64,000 nt of DNA from Avoscillospira_A sp052117125 (lineage in GTDB: Bacteria; Bacillota; Clostridia; Oscillospirales; Oscillospiraceae). Below, piece by piece: positions 17,316 through 25,075 of this stretch. The stretch lies in assembly GCF_052117125.1 (NCBI RefSeq), contig NZ_JBQKJT010000010.1:91867-155866 (forward strand), in the 5' to 3' direction. Each line of letters starts with the position of its first letter. Positions within the stretch are counted from its first letter, which is position 1. The notes beneath the pieces were generated by a model. It made no database searches and was not told where the DNA came from. It saw nothing but the letters and a program-made list of their open reading frames with translations. The translations under genes were made by a program, and so were the position numbers.

Positions 17316-17404
17316 CGCTGACCCTTCGCTATTTCAATCACCCCGCCGCAGCGGGAACCGGGCCGCAGGCCCCGGTTCGGTCAGCGGTTCGAGTCCGTTA
17401 TCGT
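17316..17404. repeat. tRNA-Val fragments: inverted 14-mer and direct 26-mer
   Basis: Bases 17379-17404 repeat exactly the 26 bases of the tRNA T-arm and acceptor region at 17233-17258. Bases 17316-17329 are an inverted copy of 17227-17240 from the anticodon arm. No functional second tRNA is formed. This looks like the scar of an integration or excision at the tRNA 3' end, or a local rearrangement. Confidence 0.75.
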
Positions 17405-17412
17405 TTACCTAA

Positions 17413-17449
17413 GAAACCCGGTTTATGTATCAAGCATAAACCGGGTTTC
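17413..17449. terminator. 15-bp perfect hairpin
   Basis: GAAACCCGGTTTATG (17413-17427) and its exact complement (17435-17449) have a seven-base loop. There are only weak T-runs, so it may be a terminator for queD readthrough or a repeat. Confidence 0.5.
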
Positions 17450-17460
17450 TCAACAGGTTG

Positions 17461-17492
17461 AACCGGGCGTGCCGCCAACGGCACGCCCGGTT
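17461..17492 (-). terminator. terminator-like hairpin after queD
   Basis: AACCGGGCGTGCCG and CGGCACGCCCGGTT form a 14-bp perfect stem with a CCAA loop, 15 bases past the queD stop. No T-tract is present. Confidence 0.55.
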
Positions 17493-17506
17493 GTGATTGG
17501 GGCAAC

Positions 17507-18073
17507 TCAGCCCTTTTTATAGCCGCACTTGGGGCAAACACCCTTTTCGTTCAGGGCAATGCCGCACAGGGGGCAGCGGTCAATCTGATTGTGGGTGTCA
17601 AACTCAGCGGACGCCGCATTGACGCCGCTGGTAAAGGTGATCTTGGCAATGTTCAGCTTATCTTTCAGCAGATCATAGACGATCTTGATCATGCCCTCCA
17701 CGGTCATGGTCTCCTTGGTAACCACCAGACGACATTCGGGGTAAGCCTTGGCCAGTGCCGTCTCAAAGGCGGGGCCCTTCATCTGGTTCTGGGGCGCACC
17801 GTTGCGGATCCCCTGCTTCTCATAGACGTCCAGAATGGCGGGCAGCAGAGGATCATCCTCCCGGAGAATCAGCGCGTGATCAAAATTCTTCAGCACCGAC
17901 CAGGCCGTCTTCTGAATCTCGTTACAGGGGAACACCATATTGACGCCGGGCTCCACGGTGTCCTCTACTTCGATGGTCAGCACGCCGGTGTGGCCGTGCA
18001 GGTACTGGGCTTCCCCTTTAAAGCCGTAAAATCTGTGGGCGTACTGCAAATCCAATGTGGTAATACTTCTCAT
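17507..18073 (-). CDS. 6-pyruvoyl-tetrahydropterin synthase/QueD-like protein with C-terminal zinc ribbon
   Basis: A 188-residue protein of the T-fold PTPS/QueD family. It has an N-terminal histidine (YAHRFYGF), the zinc ligands HGHTG, and the catalytic-region segment VTKETMTVEGMIKIVYDLL. It is longer than a standard QueD (about 120-140 residues) and ends in a rubredoxin-like CPLCG/CPKCG knuckle. QueD makes carboxy-tetrahydropterin for queuosine, but no other queuosine gene is near and no preQ1 switch is visible, so the substrate is open. The ATG at 18073 has AGGAGG seven bases upstream. A Fur/PerR-type box lies at its promoter. Confidence 0.8.
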   Translation of the reverse strand: MRSITTLDLQYAHRFYGFKGEAQYLHGHTGVLTIEVEDTVEPGVNMVFPCNEIQKTAWSVLKNFDHALILREDDPLLPAILDVYEKQGIRNGAPQNQMKGPAFETALAKAYPECRLVVTKETMTVEGMIKIVYDLLKDKLNIAKITFTSGVNAASAEFDTHNQIDRCPLCGIALNEKGVCPKCGYKKG

Positions 18074-18160
18074 GGTAAATTCCTCCTGTTTGCATTGTTT
18101 TGTAACCGGTATGCCCCATGCTGCGGCCAGCACCGGCTGTCTTGCTTTTAATTTTAGTAA

Positions 18161-18175
18161 TTAGAATTATTCTAA
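18161..18175 (-). promoter_or_regulatory. Fur/PerR-type operator of the queD-like gene
   Basis: TTAGAATTATTCTAA is a perfect 7-1-7 palindrome, close to the Fur-family/PerR consensus TTATAATNATTATAA. The flanks extend the symmetry to AGTAATTAGAA/TTCTAATTACT (18156-18180). It lies 12-26 bases after the -10, over the expected transcript start. Confidence 0.65.
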
Positions 18176-18186
18176 TTACTGATTAC

Positions 18187-18215
18187 AGGATACTACAGAT
18201 TGGGTTCTTTGTCAA
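18187..18215 (-). promoter_or_regulatory. promoter of the queD-like gene
   Basis: On the minus strand, TTGACA (18215-18210), a 17-base spacer, TATCCT (18192-18187). Confidence 0.6.
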
Positions 18216-18300
18216 TCCCCTGTTGTGCAAAAAGTGGCCCACAGTCGGTATTTGTACCATTTTTATATAAAGTACACAAAAACCATTCGGTAGTTTTTAC

Positions 18301-18329
18301 TTGACATTTGATATAATACCGTATATATT
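18301..18329 (+). promoter_or_regulatory. tetR promoter
   Basis: TTGACA (18301-18306), a 17-base spacer, TATATT (18324-18329); an alternative TATAAT lies at 18312-18317. The operator follows immediately. Confidence 0.7.
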
Positions 18330-18332
18330 TAT

Positions 18333-18348
18333 GGTAATCAAGATTACC
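18333..18348 (+). promoter_or_regulatory. TetR operator 1
   Basis: GGTAATC-AA-GATTACC, a perfect 7-2-7 palindrome just after the -10 of the tetR promoter. The same core GTAATCAAGATTAC recurs at 19087-19100 in front of the methyltransferase gene. Confidence 0.75.
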
Positions 18349-18363
18349 AAAGGCGGTGACTCC

Positions 18364-19032
18364 TTGAAGCCACTTCGTAAAATCCGTTACATTGAGATCA
18401 CCAGTGAGATTCTACAGCAAGAGGGCATTGAGAGTGTCACCATCCGCAAAGTCGCCGAACGGGCCGGATGTACCAGCGCCGTGCTCTACAAACATTTCGA
18501 AAACAAGGAACACCTGATTATGCTGGCTTCCGTGCGGTTTCTCGAACCGTACATTATTGAGTTTATCAGGTTGTCCTCCCGGGAGGATTTGTCCTCTATC
18601 CAGATCGATCTTCTGTTATGGAAATGCTTCATCGAGGAAGCCTTCCGCAACAAGCCCTATTATGAGCTGATGTTTTTCAGCGACCATCGGGATATGCTGG
18701 AAGATTGCGTCTACGAATATTATCAGATGTTCCCCGAGGTCCAACGGCGGTTTGATGGTTTTTCCGCCAGCATTATTTTCAGCAACAATTTACAGGAGCG
18801 CGAACTGCTTCGCCTGCGGCGGGCCGCCCATGCCGGCGTCCTGTCCCTGGAGGACGCGACCCTGTTGAGCCGCCTGACTGTGGCCGTATTCAACGGCATT
18901 TTCACCCAGTATTCCGGCGTCACCATGACCGACAGCCAAATCCGGTCCGCTGCCGAGGAATGCTATCAATTGATTTATACTCTGTTCCAGCGGTTTTTGC
19001 CCGCCGGCGTGCCCTTGGACGCCACCCCCTGA
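18364..19032 (+). CDS. TetR/AcrR-family transcriptional regulator
   Basis: A 222-residue regulator. The N-terminal helix-turn-helix (about 5-50) contains GIESVTIRKVAERAGCTSAVLYKHFENKEHLI; the C-terminal ligand-binding domain is helical and unique. The TTG at 18364 is chosen because AAAGGCGGTGA precedes it. An in-frame ATG at 18331 overlaps the operator and probable transcript start and lacks a ribosome binding site. A pair of identical palindromes, one at its own promoter and one before mttB-like 19157, makes it the likely repressor of both. The ligand may be a quaternary or methylated amine, which is inference from the neighbour. Confidence 0.88.
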   Translation: MKPLRKIRYIEITSEILQQEGIESVTIRKVAERAGCTSAVLYKHFENKEHLIMLASVRFLEPYIIEFIRLSSREDLSSIQIDLLLWKCFIEEAFRNKPYYELMFFSDHRDMLEDCVYEYYQMFPEVQRRFDGFSASIIFSNNLQERELLRLRRAAHAGVLSLEDATLLSRLTVAVFNGIFTQYSGVTMTDSQIRSAAEECYQLIYTLFQRFLPAGVPLDATP

Positions 19033-19039
19033 CCTGTGC

Positions 19040-19076
19040 GAAATACTGGTACCCCGCGTATCAGTATTTCCTTTTT
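19040..19076 (+). terminator. terminator after tetR
   Basis: GAAATACTG (19040-19048) pairs with CAGTATTTC (19062-19070), followed by CTTTTT. Confidence 0.75.
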
Positions 19077-19086
19077 ACCCTAAAAA

Positions 19087-19113
19087 GTAATCAAGATTAC
19101 CCTTGTGATTACC
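19087..19113 (+). promoter_or_regulatory. TetR operator 2, with an added half-site
   Basis: GTAATC-AA-GATTAC at 19087-19100 is identical in core to operator 1; a half-site GTGATTACC follows at 19105-19113. It lies between the tetR terminator and the methyltransferase ATG. No clear -35/-10 pair is visible here. Confidence 0.7.
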
Positions 19114-19156
19114 CTCGCTGAATTCCATATCCACAACTATTTAGGAGGAACGCATC

Positions 19157-20596
19157 ATGACGAGAAAAGAGCAGCAGGCCATCCGCGACGCTGAGATCGT
19201 GGAGCTGATCCACAAGAATACCCTGCGCATTCTGGAGGAAATCGGTATCGCTTTTCTGTCCGAGCACGCCTTGGAGCTGCTGCGCAGCAAGGGTGTCCGT
19301 GTAGAGGGCAACCGTGCGTACTTCACCGAGCAGCAGGTTATGGACGCTCTGGCCGTGGCCAAGAAGGACTTTGTGGTTCGTGCCCGCAACAGCAAGTACG
19401 ACGTAAAGATGAACACCGAGGACATCTATATGACCCCCGGTTACGGCAGCCCCTCCGTGGTGGAGACCGACGGCACCGTTCGCCCCGCTACCTTTGATGA
19501 CTTCCTGAAGCTGGCCGTCATCGTCCAGCAGAGTGAGGAGTTCGCCATCAACGGCGGTATCCTGGCCCAACCCTCCGACATCGAAGCAGAAATCTCCGCC
19601 GAGGCCATGGTGTACGCCACCCTCTGCCGTTCCGACAAGGCGCTGTTCTCTGTCTGCGGCGGCAAGGTCCAGGCCGAAAACATTATGAAGATGATGCGCA
19701 TTGTCTTCGACGGCGACATCACCGAAATCCCCTGTACCTTTAACCTGATCTCTCCCCTGAGCCCTCTGGGCGTCACCGAAGCCACCATCGATACCATTGA
19801 CGTCTGCGCCCTCAACGGTCAGCCGTTGGTTATCGCCCCCGGCAACATGGCCGGCGCTACAGGCCCCATCTCCCTGGCCGGCAACGTGTCCCAGGCCAAC
19901 GCCGAATTCCTGGGCATCAACGTCTACGCCCAGATGGTCCGTCCCGGCACCCCTGTGGTCTACGGCTTTGCTTCCACCGTCAGCGATATGAAGAATATGC
20001 AGGCTTCCAACGCCAGCCCCGGCTTCGTCAAGGAGGCCAAGTACGGTGCGTTGATGGCCAAAAAGTACGGCTTGGCCTGCCGCAGCGGCGGCGGTATGTC
20101 CGATGCTTCCGGTCTGACGGCCCAGGCCGGTGTGGAGAGCGCCATGAGCATGTTCGAGTCCTTCGCCGAGGGCGCCAACCTGATGATGCACGCCTGCGGC
20201 TCCCTGCACTCCTTCAACACCGTCAGCTTCGAGAAGTTCCTGCTGGATATTGAGACCTTCACCCGTATGAAGTACTACTTCTCCGATCTGCCCTGCGACG
20301 AAGACGCTTTGGCGTTCGACGCCATCAAGGAAGCCATTGAGGACGAAGGCGGCGTATACATCACCCTGGACCACACCTATGAGCGCTGCCGCATCGACCC
20401 CTGGTATCATCAGGTTTCCATCCACTCCAACACCAAGGGCGATCCCAACCAGGCCCTCTACGATTCCATCCACAAGCGCATGGACGCCCTGCTGAACTCT
20501 TATGAGTGCCCGGCTTTGGCCCCCGAGAAGCGCGCCGCCCTGGACGACATCATGCGTGGTCTGGGAATGAAGGACAGCGACATCGCCAAGGTCTGA
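19157..20596 (+). CDS. MttB-family (non-pyrrolysine) methylamine/betaine:corrinoid methyltransferase
   Basis: A 479-residue TIM-barrel protein of the trimethylamine methyltransferase (MttB, COG5598) superfamily. It has the usual segments TPGYGSPSVVETDG, GGILAQPSD, IAPGNMAGATGPISLAGN and GLACRSGGGMSDASG. The frame has no internal TAG, so it is one of the pyrrolysine-free homologues. Characterised members demethylate glycine betaine, proline betaine, carnitine or gamma-butyrobetaine onto a cob(I)alamin protein. Neither a corrinoid protein nor an activase lies within this window, so it must use a partner elsewhere. TTTAGGAGGA precedes the ATG. Expression is probably controlled by the TetR next door. 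Confidence 0.88.
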   Translation: MTRKEQQAIRDAEIVELIHKNTLRILEEIGIAFLSEHALELLRSKGVRVEGNRAYFTEQQVMDALAVAKKDFVVRARNSKYDVKMNTEDIYMTPGYGSPSVVETDGTVRPATFDDFLKLAVIVQQSEEFAINGGILAQPSDIEAEISAEAMVYATLCRSDKALFSVCGGKVQAENIMKMMRIVFDGDITEIPCTFNLISPLSPLGVTEATIDTIDVCALNGQPLVIAPGNMAGATGPISLAGNVSQANAEFLGINVYAQMVRPGTPVVYGFASTVSDMKNMQASNASPGFVKEAKYGALMAKKYGLACRSGGGMSDASGLTAQAGVESAMSMFESFAEGANLMMHACGSLHSFNTVSFEKFLLDIETFTRMKYYFSDLPCDEDALAFDAIKEAIEDEGGVYITLDHTYERCRIDPWYHQVSIHSNTKGDPNQALYDSIHKRMDALLNSYECPALAPEKRAALDDIMRGLGMKDSDIAKV

Positions 20597-20652
20597 TGCT
20601 TCCCGATTGTTTTCCATAGGAATCCATACACCTCCAAACATACACACTCCAA

Positions 20653-20690
20653 GGACAGCGGCCATCCCGGCAACGGGGTGGCCGCTGTCC
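20653..20690 (+). terminator. terminator after the MttB-family gene
   Basis: GGACAGCGGCCA (20653-20664) and TGGCCGCTGTCC (20679-20690) pair perfectly, with an inner CCC/GGG. No long T-run follows. Confidence 0.6.
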
Positions 20691-20754
20691 GCTTGACGAA
20701 ACGTCCATTCCATCGTATGATGGAGCCATCCCATAGATACAAGGAGGTATTCCC

Positions 20755-21432
20755 ATGCAATATGAACTGGCCGGCGGCGCCTTTCCCGTCGTGATCTGCA
20801 CCCTTCAGGACGGCGAACAGATGATCACGGAAAAGGGCTCCATGGTCTGGATGACCCCCAATCTACAGATGGAAACGTCCGGCGGCGGCCTTGGCAAAAT
20901 GTTTTCCCGTGCATTTTCCGGTGAGAGCATGTTCCAGAACATCTACACATCCAAGGGCCAAGGCACCATTGCCTTTGGCTCCAGCTTCCCCGGCCGTATC
21001 ATGCCCCTGGAAATCGGTCCCGGTCGGGAGATGATTCTACAGAAAAACGCCTTTTTGGCATCGGAAGCCGGTGTGGAGCTGTCCATCCACTTCAGCAAAA
21101 AGCTGGGAGCCGGATTCTTTGGCGGCGAGGGCTTTATCATGCAGCGGCTCTCCGGCCATGGCATGGCCTTTGCCGAAATTGACGGCGAGCTGGTGGAGTA
21201 CGATCTGGCGCCGGGTCAGCAGCTCATTGTAGACACGGGCAATGTGGCAGGCTTTACGCCCTCCGTCTCCATGGATATCCGGCAGGTACCGGGTCTGAAA
21301 AACAAATTCCTGGGCGGTGAGGGCCTGTTCAATACCCTTTTAACCGGCCCAGGCAAGGTGTGGCTCCAGACCATGCCCATTTCCAATGTGGCCATGGCCA
21401 TCCGTCCCTTTATCCCCACCGGCAACGGATGA
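20755..21432 (+). CDS. TIGR00266/AIM24-family protein
   Basis: A 225-residue protein of the AIM24 (TIGR00266) family: double-stranded beta-helix fold, glycine-rich, with GGGLGKMFSRAFSGESMFQNIYTS, GGEGFIMQRLSGHG and NKFLGGEGLFNTLLTGPGKVWLQT. The family is widespread but its function in bacteria is unknown; the yeast homologue is mitochondrial. No signal peptide. An AAGGAGG precedes the ATG. It is monocistronic. Confidence 0.9.
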   Translation: MQYELAGGAFPVVICTLQDGEQMITEKGSMVWMTPNLQMETSGGGLGKMFSRAFSGESMFQNIYTSKGQGTIAFGSSFPGRIMPLEIGPGREMILQKNAFLASEAGVELSIHFSKKLGAGFFGGEGFIMQRLSGHGMAFAEIDGELVEYDLAPGQQLIVDTGNVAGFTPSVSMDIRQVPGLKNKFLGGEGLFNTLLTGPGKVWLQTMPISNVAMAIRPFIPTGNG

Positions 21433-21457
21433 CCGCCGCAGCTTCATAAGACTGACA

Positions 21458-21499
21458 AACAGCCGGGACCAGACGCCCAAACGTCCGGTCCCGGCTGTT
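21458..21499 (+). terminator. terminator after the AIM24-family gene
   Basis: AACAGCCGGGACC (21458-21470) and GGTCCCGGCTGTT (21487-21499) form a 13-bp stem followed by GTTTC. Confidence 0.7.
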
Positions 21500-21644
21500 G
21501 TTTCACCGTCTATATTGCTGGAATATTGGATACCCTATAATGTTGAAAAAATGAAGCATTTATTCTGTGCAAAACTCCGGGGCGGCTCTGGCCGGTTTAT
21601 GTGCGTTTCCCCGGTTGACCGTGTGTTTTTTGAGTGTATCGGAC

Positions 21645-21673
21645 TTGCCCTTTTGATACATAACTGGTAGAAT
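21645..21673 (+). promoter_or_regulatory. promoter of the MBOAT/SGNH operon
   Basis: TTGCCC (21645-21650), a 17-base spacer, TAGAAT (21668-21673). Confidence 0.6.
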
Positions 21674-21706
21674 AGAACCGTATTTTACCGTGTGGGAGGC
21701 GCAAAC

Positions 21707-23101
21707 GTGGTATTTTCTTCGATTGAATTTCTCTTTGTCTTTCTGCCGGTGGTGCTGCTGCTGTACTTCAATCCCCTGACTCGCAGCCGCACCTACCGCA
21801 ATGTGGTCCTGTTGGCTGCCAGCCTGTTTTTCTACGCCTGGGGCGAACCGGTTTTCGTCTTTCTGATGATCCTCTCCATCATCATGACGTGGCTGGTAGG
21901 CGTGAAAATGGATGCCGCCGCATCCAATCGCAAAAAGCCATGGCTCACCTTGGGCATTGGCCTCCATGTGCTGCTGCTGGTGGTGTTCAAGTATCTGACC
22001 TTCCTGTGGCAGCAGTTGGGACTGCTGCTCCATATGGACACCGGGGCCATCGATATTGCCCTGCCCATCGGTATTTCCTTTTTCACTTTCCAGCTCATGA
22101 GCTATCTGTTTGACGTGTACTACGGCAAAAGCGCCGTGCAGAAAAATGTCTTTTGGCTGGGACTGTATGTGTCCCTGTTTCCCCAACTGATCGCCGGTCC
22201 CATTGTCCGCTATGAACAAATTGCCGATGAAATTCTCCACCGCAAGGAGACACGGTCCGATTTCTCTGCGGGTATGACCCGGTTTATTTTCGGTCTGGCA
22301 AAAAAATTGCTGCTGGCCAACTATATGGCCCAGATTGCCGATAACACCTTTCTGTTATCGTCTCTGCTGCCCATCTCCGTAGCATCGGCCTGGCTGGGAG
22401 CCATCGCCTACGCCCTGCAAATCTACTTCGATTTCTCCGGCTATTCCGATATGGCCATCGGTCTGGGCCGCATGTTTGGCTTCCATTTTGCCGAAAACTT
22501 TCACTATCCCTATGTGGCCAACAGCATTACGGACTTCTGGCGGCGCTGGCACATCTCTCTCAGCTCCTGGTTCCGCGATTACGTCTATATCCCCCTGGGC
22601 GGCAACCGGGTCTCCCGCCGCCGTCAGTTGTTCAACATCTTTGTGGTCTGGGCCCTCACAGGTATCTGGCACGGCGCGAACTGGACCTTTGTGGCCTGGG
22701 GCCTGTTCTACTTTGTTCTGCTGATGGCGGAGAAGACCTTCGGCTTCGCAAAAAAACTGGGTATTTTCTCCCATCTGTATGTGTGGCTGATGGTGCTGCT
22801 GGGCTGGGTTCTGTTCCGGGCCGAGAGCATCGGCGCCGCCCTGCGGTATATGGGACAGATGTTTGGCCATGTCACCGCCGGGTTCACCGACGAGACCTTC
22901 TGGACGTACCTGAGCAGCTGCAAGTATGTTCTGCCGGTGGCCCTGTTCTTCTGCCTGCCGGTATATCCCTTCGTGAAACGGCATCTGCCCGCCGTAGCCG
23001 CCGATCTGGTGACCGCCGTGGTACTGCTGGCAGCCGCGGCCCTGTCCCTGCTGTCGGTGGTAGGCACCACGTACAATCCCTTTATCTACTTCAACTTCTA
23101 A
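21707..23101 (+). CDS. MBOAT-family O-acyltransferase (AlgI/DltB-like)
   Basis: A 464-residue polytopic enzyme with about 10-12 membrane helices and the MBOAT catalytic features: WRRWHISLSSWFRDYVYIPLGG, then the invariant histidine in LTGIWHGANWTFVAWG. It passes acyl (usually acetyl) groups across the membrane to an extracytoplasmic acyltransferase. The GTG at 21707 is preferred because GGGAGG lies eight bases before it. It is followed after 10 bases by an SGNH-type partner, the classic two-gene surface-glycan O-acetylation unit. Confidence 0.9.
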   Translation: MVFSSIEFLFVFLPVVLLLYFNPLTRSRTYRNVVLLAASLFFYAWGEPVFVFLMILSIIMTWLVGVKMDAAASNRKKPWLTLGIGLHVLLLVVFKYLTFLWQQLGLLLHMDTGAIDIALPIGISFFTFQLMSYLFDVYYGKSAVQKNVFWLGLYVSLFPQLIAGPIVRYEQIADEILHRKETRSDFSAGMTRFIFGLAKKLLLANYMAQIADNTFLLSSLLPISVASAWLGAIAYALQIYFDFSGYSDMAIGLGRMFGFHFAENFHYPYVANSITDFWRRWHISLSSWFRDYVYIPLGGNRVSRRRQLFNIFVVWALTGIWHGANWTFVAWGLFYFVLLMAEKTFGFAKKLGIFSHLYVWLMVLLGWVLFRAESIGAALRYMGQMFGHVTAGFTDETFWTYLSSCKYVLPVALFFCLPVYPFVKRHLPAVAADLVTAVVLLAAAALSLLSVVGTTYNPFIYFNF

Positions 23102-23111
23102 GGAGGCAGTC

Positions 23112-24443
23112 ATGGCAAAGAAACCGTTTACATCCATCATTTCCTGGCTGTTTCTGGTGATGGTGCTGTTGGCCTTTTGTTCCATCGCCGCCCGGGCCAT
23201 CATTAAGGAAGTTCTGATCGATGGGTTGGGCATGGACAATGCCCTGACCCAAAAGGCATTCCCCGCCGGTGACGGCGGCGGCAAGGTCCAGGTCACCGGC
23301 GACGACGGTTCCACCGACTGGTCTTTGACCTATCCATTTCAGGAGCAATCGGCCACCGTCCAGGTGTCCTTTCTCCAGGAATTAAAAAACCGTGTGACCG
23401 AAGCCGAAACGGCGCTGACCGACTATTGCAAGCAGATGCTCCCCTATTATGACACCCTGGTGACCCAGACCAGCGCTATGCAAGAAAAAATCGGTTGGAA
23501 TATTACAGCCTATCCCGAGTATAACGCCATTGCCCAGGTCACCGGCGATTACTATGCCACCGTGCTGGAAAAACAGGATATGACCGAGAACATTCGGTCC
23601 GTTTCCCTGCTGCAAGACTACTGTGAATCTTTGGGTGCCGGGTTCCTCTATGTCCAGGCCCCCTATAAGATCTGCAAGTATACCGACAACGTAGTGGGCG
23701 ACTTCTCCAACGAGAATGCCGACGCGCTGGTAAGCGGTTTGCAGCAGGCGGGCGTCTCCTATATTGATATGCGGGAGGAAATCCACAACGCAGGCTTTGA
23801 TCACCACAGTCTGTTCTTTGTCACCGACAGTCATTGGAAACCCCGGACAGGCCTCTGGGCCACCGGCGTCATTGCCCAGCGGCTCAACAACCTGTACGGC
23901 TGCAACATCCCACTGACGTACTTTGAACAGGACCAGTACACGGCTCAGGTCTATGAAGACTGGTTTCTTGGCTCCCAGGGCAAGCGACTGACGCTGGCCC
24001 GGGCTAATCCGGAGGATATTGAACTGCTCTACCCCACCTATCCCACGGACCTGCGGTTCTACGCCCCGGCTCTGGGGGTGGACCTGACGGGCGATTTTTC
24101 CGTGGTCTATGATATGAAGCACATTGAAACAAAGAACTATATGTATCTGACACCCTATTCGGCCTACGCCCACAGTGATTCCGCCGTGGTCCGGTATGAA
24201 AACCATCTGGCGCCCAACGATACAAAAATTCTTTTGATCAAGGATTCCTTTGCCAATGTGGTGGCCCCGTTCCTGTCCCAGGGTGTGGCTCAGCTGGACC
24301 TATTGGATCTGCGGTACTTCAACGGCAGCGTGGAAACGTATATTGCCGAAACCCAGCCCGACGTGGTCATGGTCCTGTACAACCCCGGCAACCTCAAGGA
24401 AATTGACTGGGATACGCACCTGAGCACCTTTGACTTCCGGTAA
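23112..24443 (+). CDS. AlgX/AlgJ-like SGNH acetyltransferase, membrane-anchored
   Basis: A 443-residue protein with one N-terminal membrane anchor (about 9-30) and an extracellular domain. Its SGNH/ALGX-type motifs include the Asp-His pair in VTDSHWKPRTG and a catalytic serine in LLIKDSFANVVAPFL. A long low-similarity insert lies around residues 45-130. It is expected to accept acetyl groups from the MBOAT partner upstream and place them on a cell-wall or capsule glycan. The glycan is unknown. Confidence 0.82.
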   Translation: MAKKPFTSIISWLFLVMVLLAFCSIAARAIIKEVLIDGLGMDNALTQKAFPAGDGGGKVQVTGDDGSTDWSLTYPFQEQSATVQVSFLQELKNRVTEAETALTDYCKQMLPYYDTLVTQTSAMQEKIGWNITAYPEYNAIAQVTGDYYATVLEKQDMTENIRSVSLLQDYCESLGAGFLYVQAPYKICKYTDNVVGDFSNENADALVSGLQQAGVSYIDMREEIHNAGFDHHSLFFVTDSHWKPRTGLWATGVIAQRLNNLYGCNIPLTYFEQDQYTAQVYEDWFLGSQGKRLTLARANPEDIELLYPTYPTDLRFYAPALGVDLTGDFSVVYDMKHIETKNYMYLTPYSAYAHSDSAVVRYENHLAPNDTKILLIKDSFANVVAPFLSQGVAQLDLLDLRYFNGSVETYIAETQPDVVMVLYNPGNLKEIDWDTHLSTFDFR

Positions 24444-24451
24444 GCACAAGA

Positions 24452-24482
24452 ACCCCCGGCCTGCCGTCCGCAGACCGGGGGT
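24452..24482 (+). terminator. terminator of the MBOAT operon
   Basis: ACCCCCGG (24452-24459) and CCGGGGGT (24475-24482) with an inner CTG/CAG, followed by ATAATTTTGTTTTT. It may also serve the converging phosphatase gene. Confidence 0.75.
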
Positions 24483-24494
24483 ATAATTTTGTTT

Positions 24495-24950
24495 TTACTG
24501 GTTGTCAATGTGGCGCAGCAGACCAACACAGCCCTCCAGCACGTCTTCCCAGGTGGCCTGGAAATCCCCTGTATACCAGGGGTCCGCCACCTGACCGGGT
24601 CGGTCGGTGAAGTCCAGCAGCAGATGAATTTTCCCGTCAGGATCACCGCCGCACATCCGCTGCATATTGCGGAAATTGGCCTGATCCATGCCGATCAAAT
24701 AGTCATACTGGGCATAGTCGGCCTTGCGCAGCTGCCGGGCCGTCTTGCCGGTGCAGTCAATGCCGTGGGCGGCCAGCATCCGCCGGGCCGGTGGATAGAC
24801 CGGGTTTCCGATTTCCTCCGTGCTGGTGGCCGCTGAGGCAATGGAGAATTCCTCCGCCCGTCCGGCCTTGCGCACCAGGTCTTTCATCACAAATTCCGCC
24901 ATGGGGCTGCGGCAAATATTGCCGTGACATACAAACAGTATTTTAATCAC
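24495..24950 (-). CDS. low-molecular-weight protein-tyrosine phosphatase
   Basis: A 151-residue enzyme with the N-terminal P-loop CHGNICRS (Cys nucleophile, Arg phosphate binder) and the C-terminal acid motif VADPWYTG. It dephosphorylates tyrosine on proteins; in Firmicutes such enzymes often act with BY-kinases on capsule synthesis. The GTG at 24950 has AAGGAG nine bases upstream; the longer frame adds only leader-like sequence. Orientation converges on the MBOAT operon. Confidence 0.9.
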   Translation of the reverse strand: MIKILFVCHGNICRSPMAEFVMKDLVRKAGRAEEFSIASAATSTEEIGNPVYPPARRMLAAHGIDCTGKTARQLRKADYAQYDYLIGMDQANFRNMQRMCGGDPDGKIHLLLDFTDRPGQVADPWYTGDFQATWEDVLEGCVGLLRHIDNQ

Positions 24951-25075
24951 TTGTGAAAACTCCTTGAACGTGTTAATATAACCGGCTTTTCGTCTGGTTT
25001 GCATCCTCTTTCCTCTCAGCTGCTTTTAAACTGATATGGGCATAAGGAGCAAAGCGGGAATGCTGGGGCAAGAAA

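Noticed and set aside
17379..17404. Second tRNA-Val gene
   Set aside because: Only the T arm and part of the acceptor are repeated; no D arm or anticodon arm precedes it in the right orientation.
18074..18160. preQ1 riboswitch before the QueD-like gene
   Set aside because: The leader lacks a preQ1-type pseudoknot pattern and ends in a simple ribosome binding site; the palindrome upstream fits a protein operator better.
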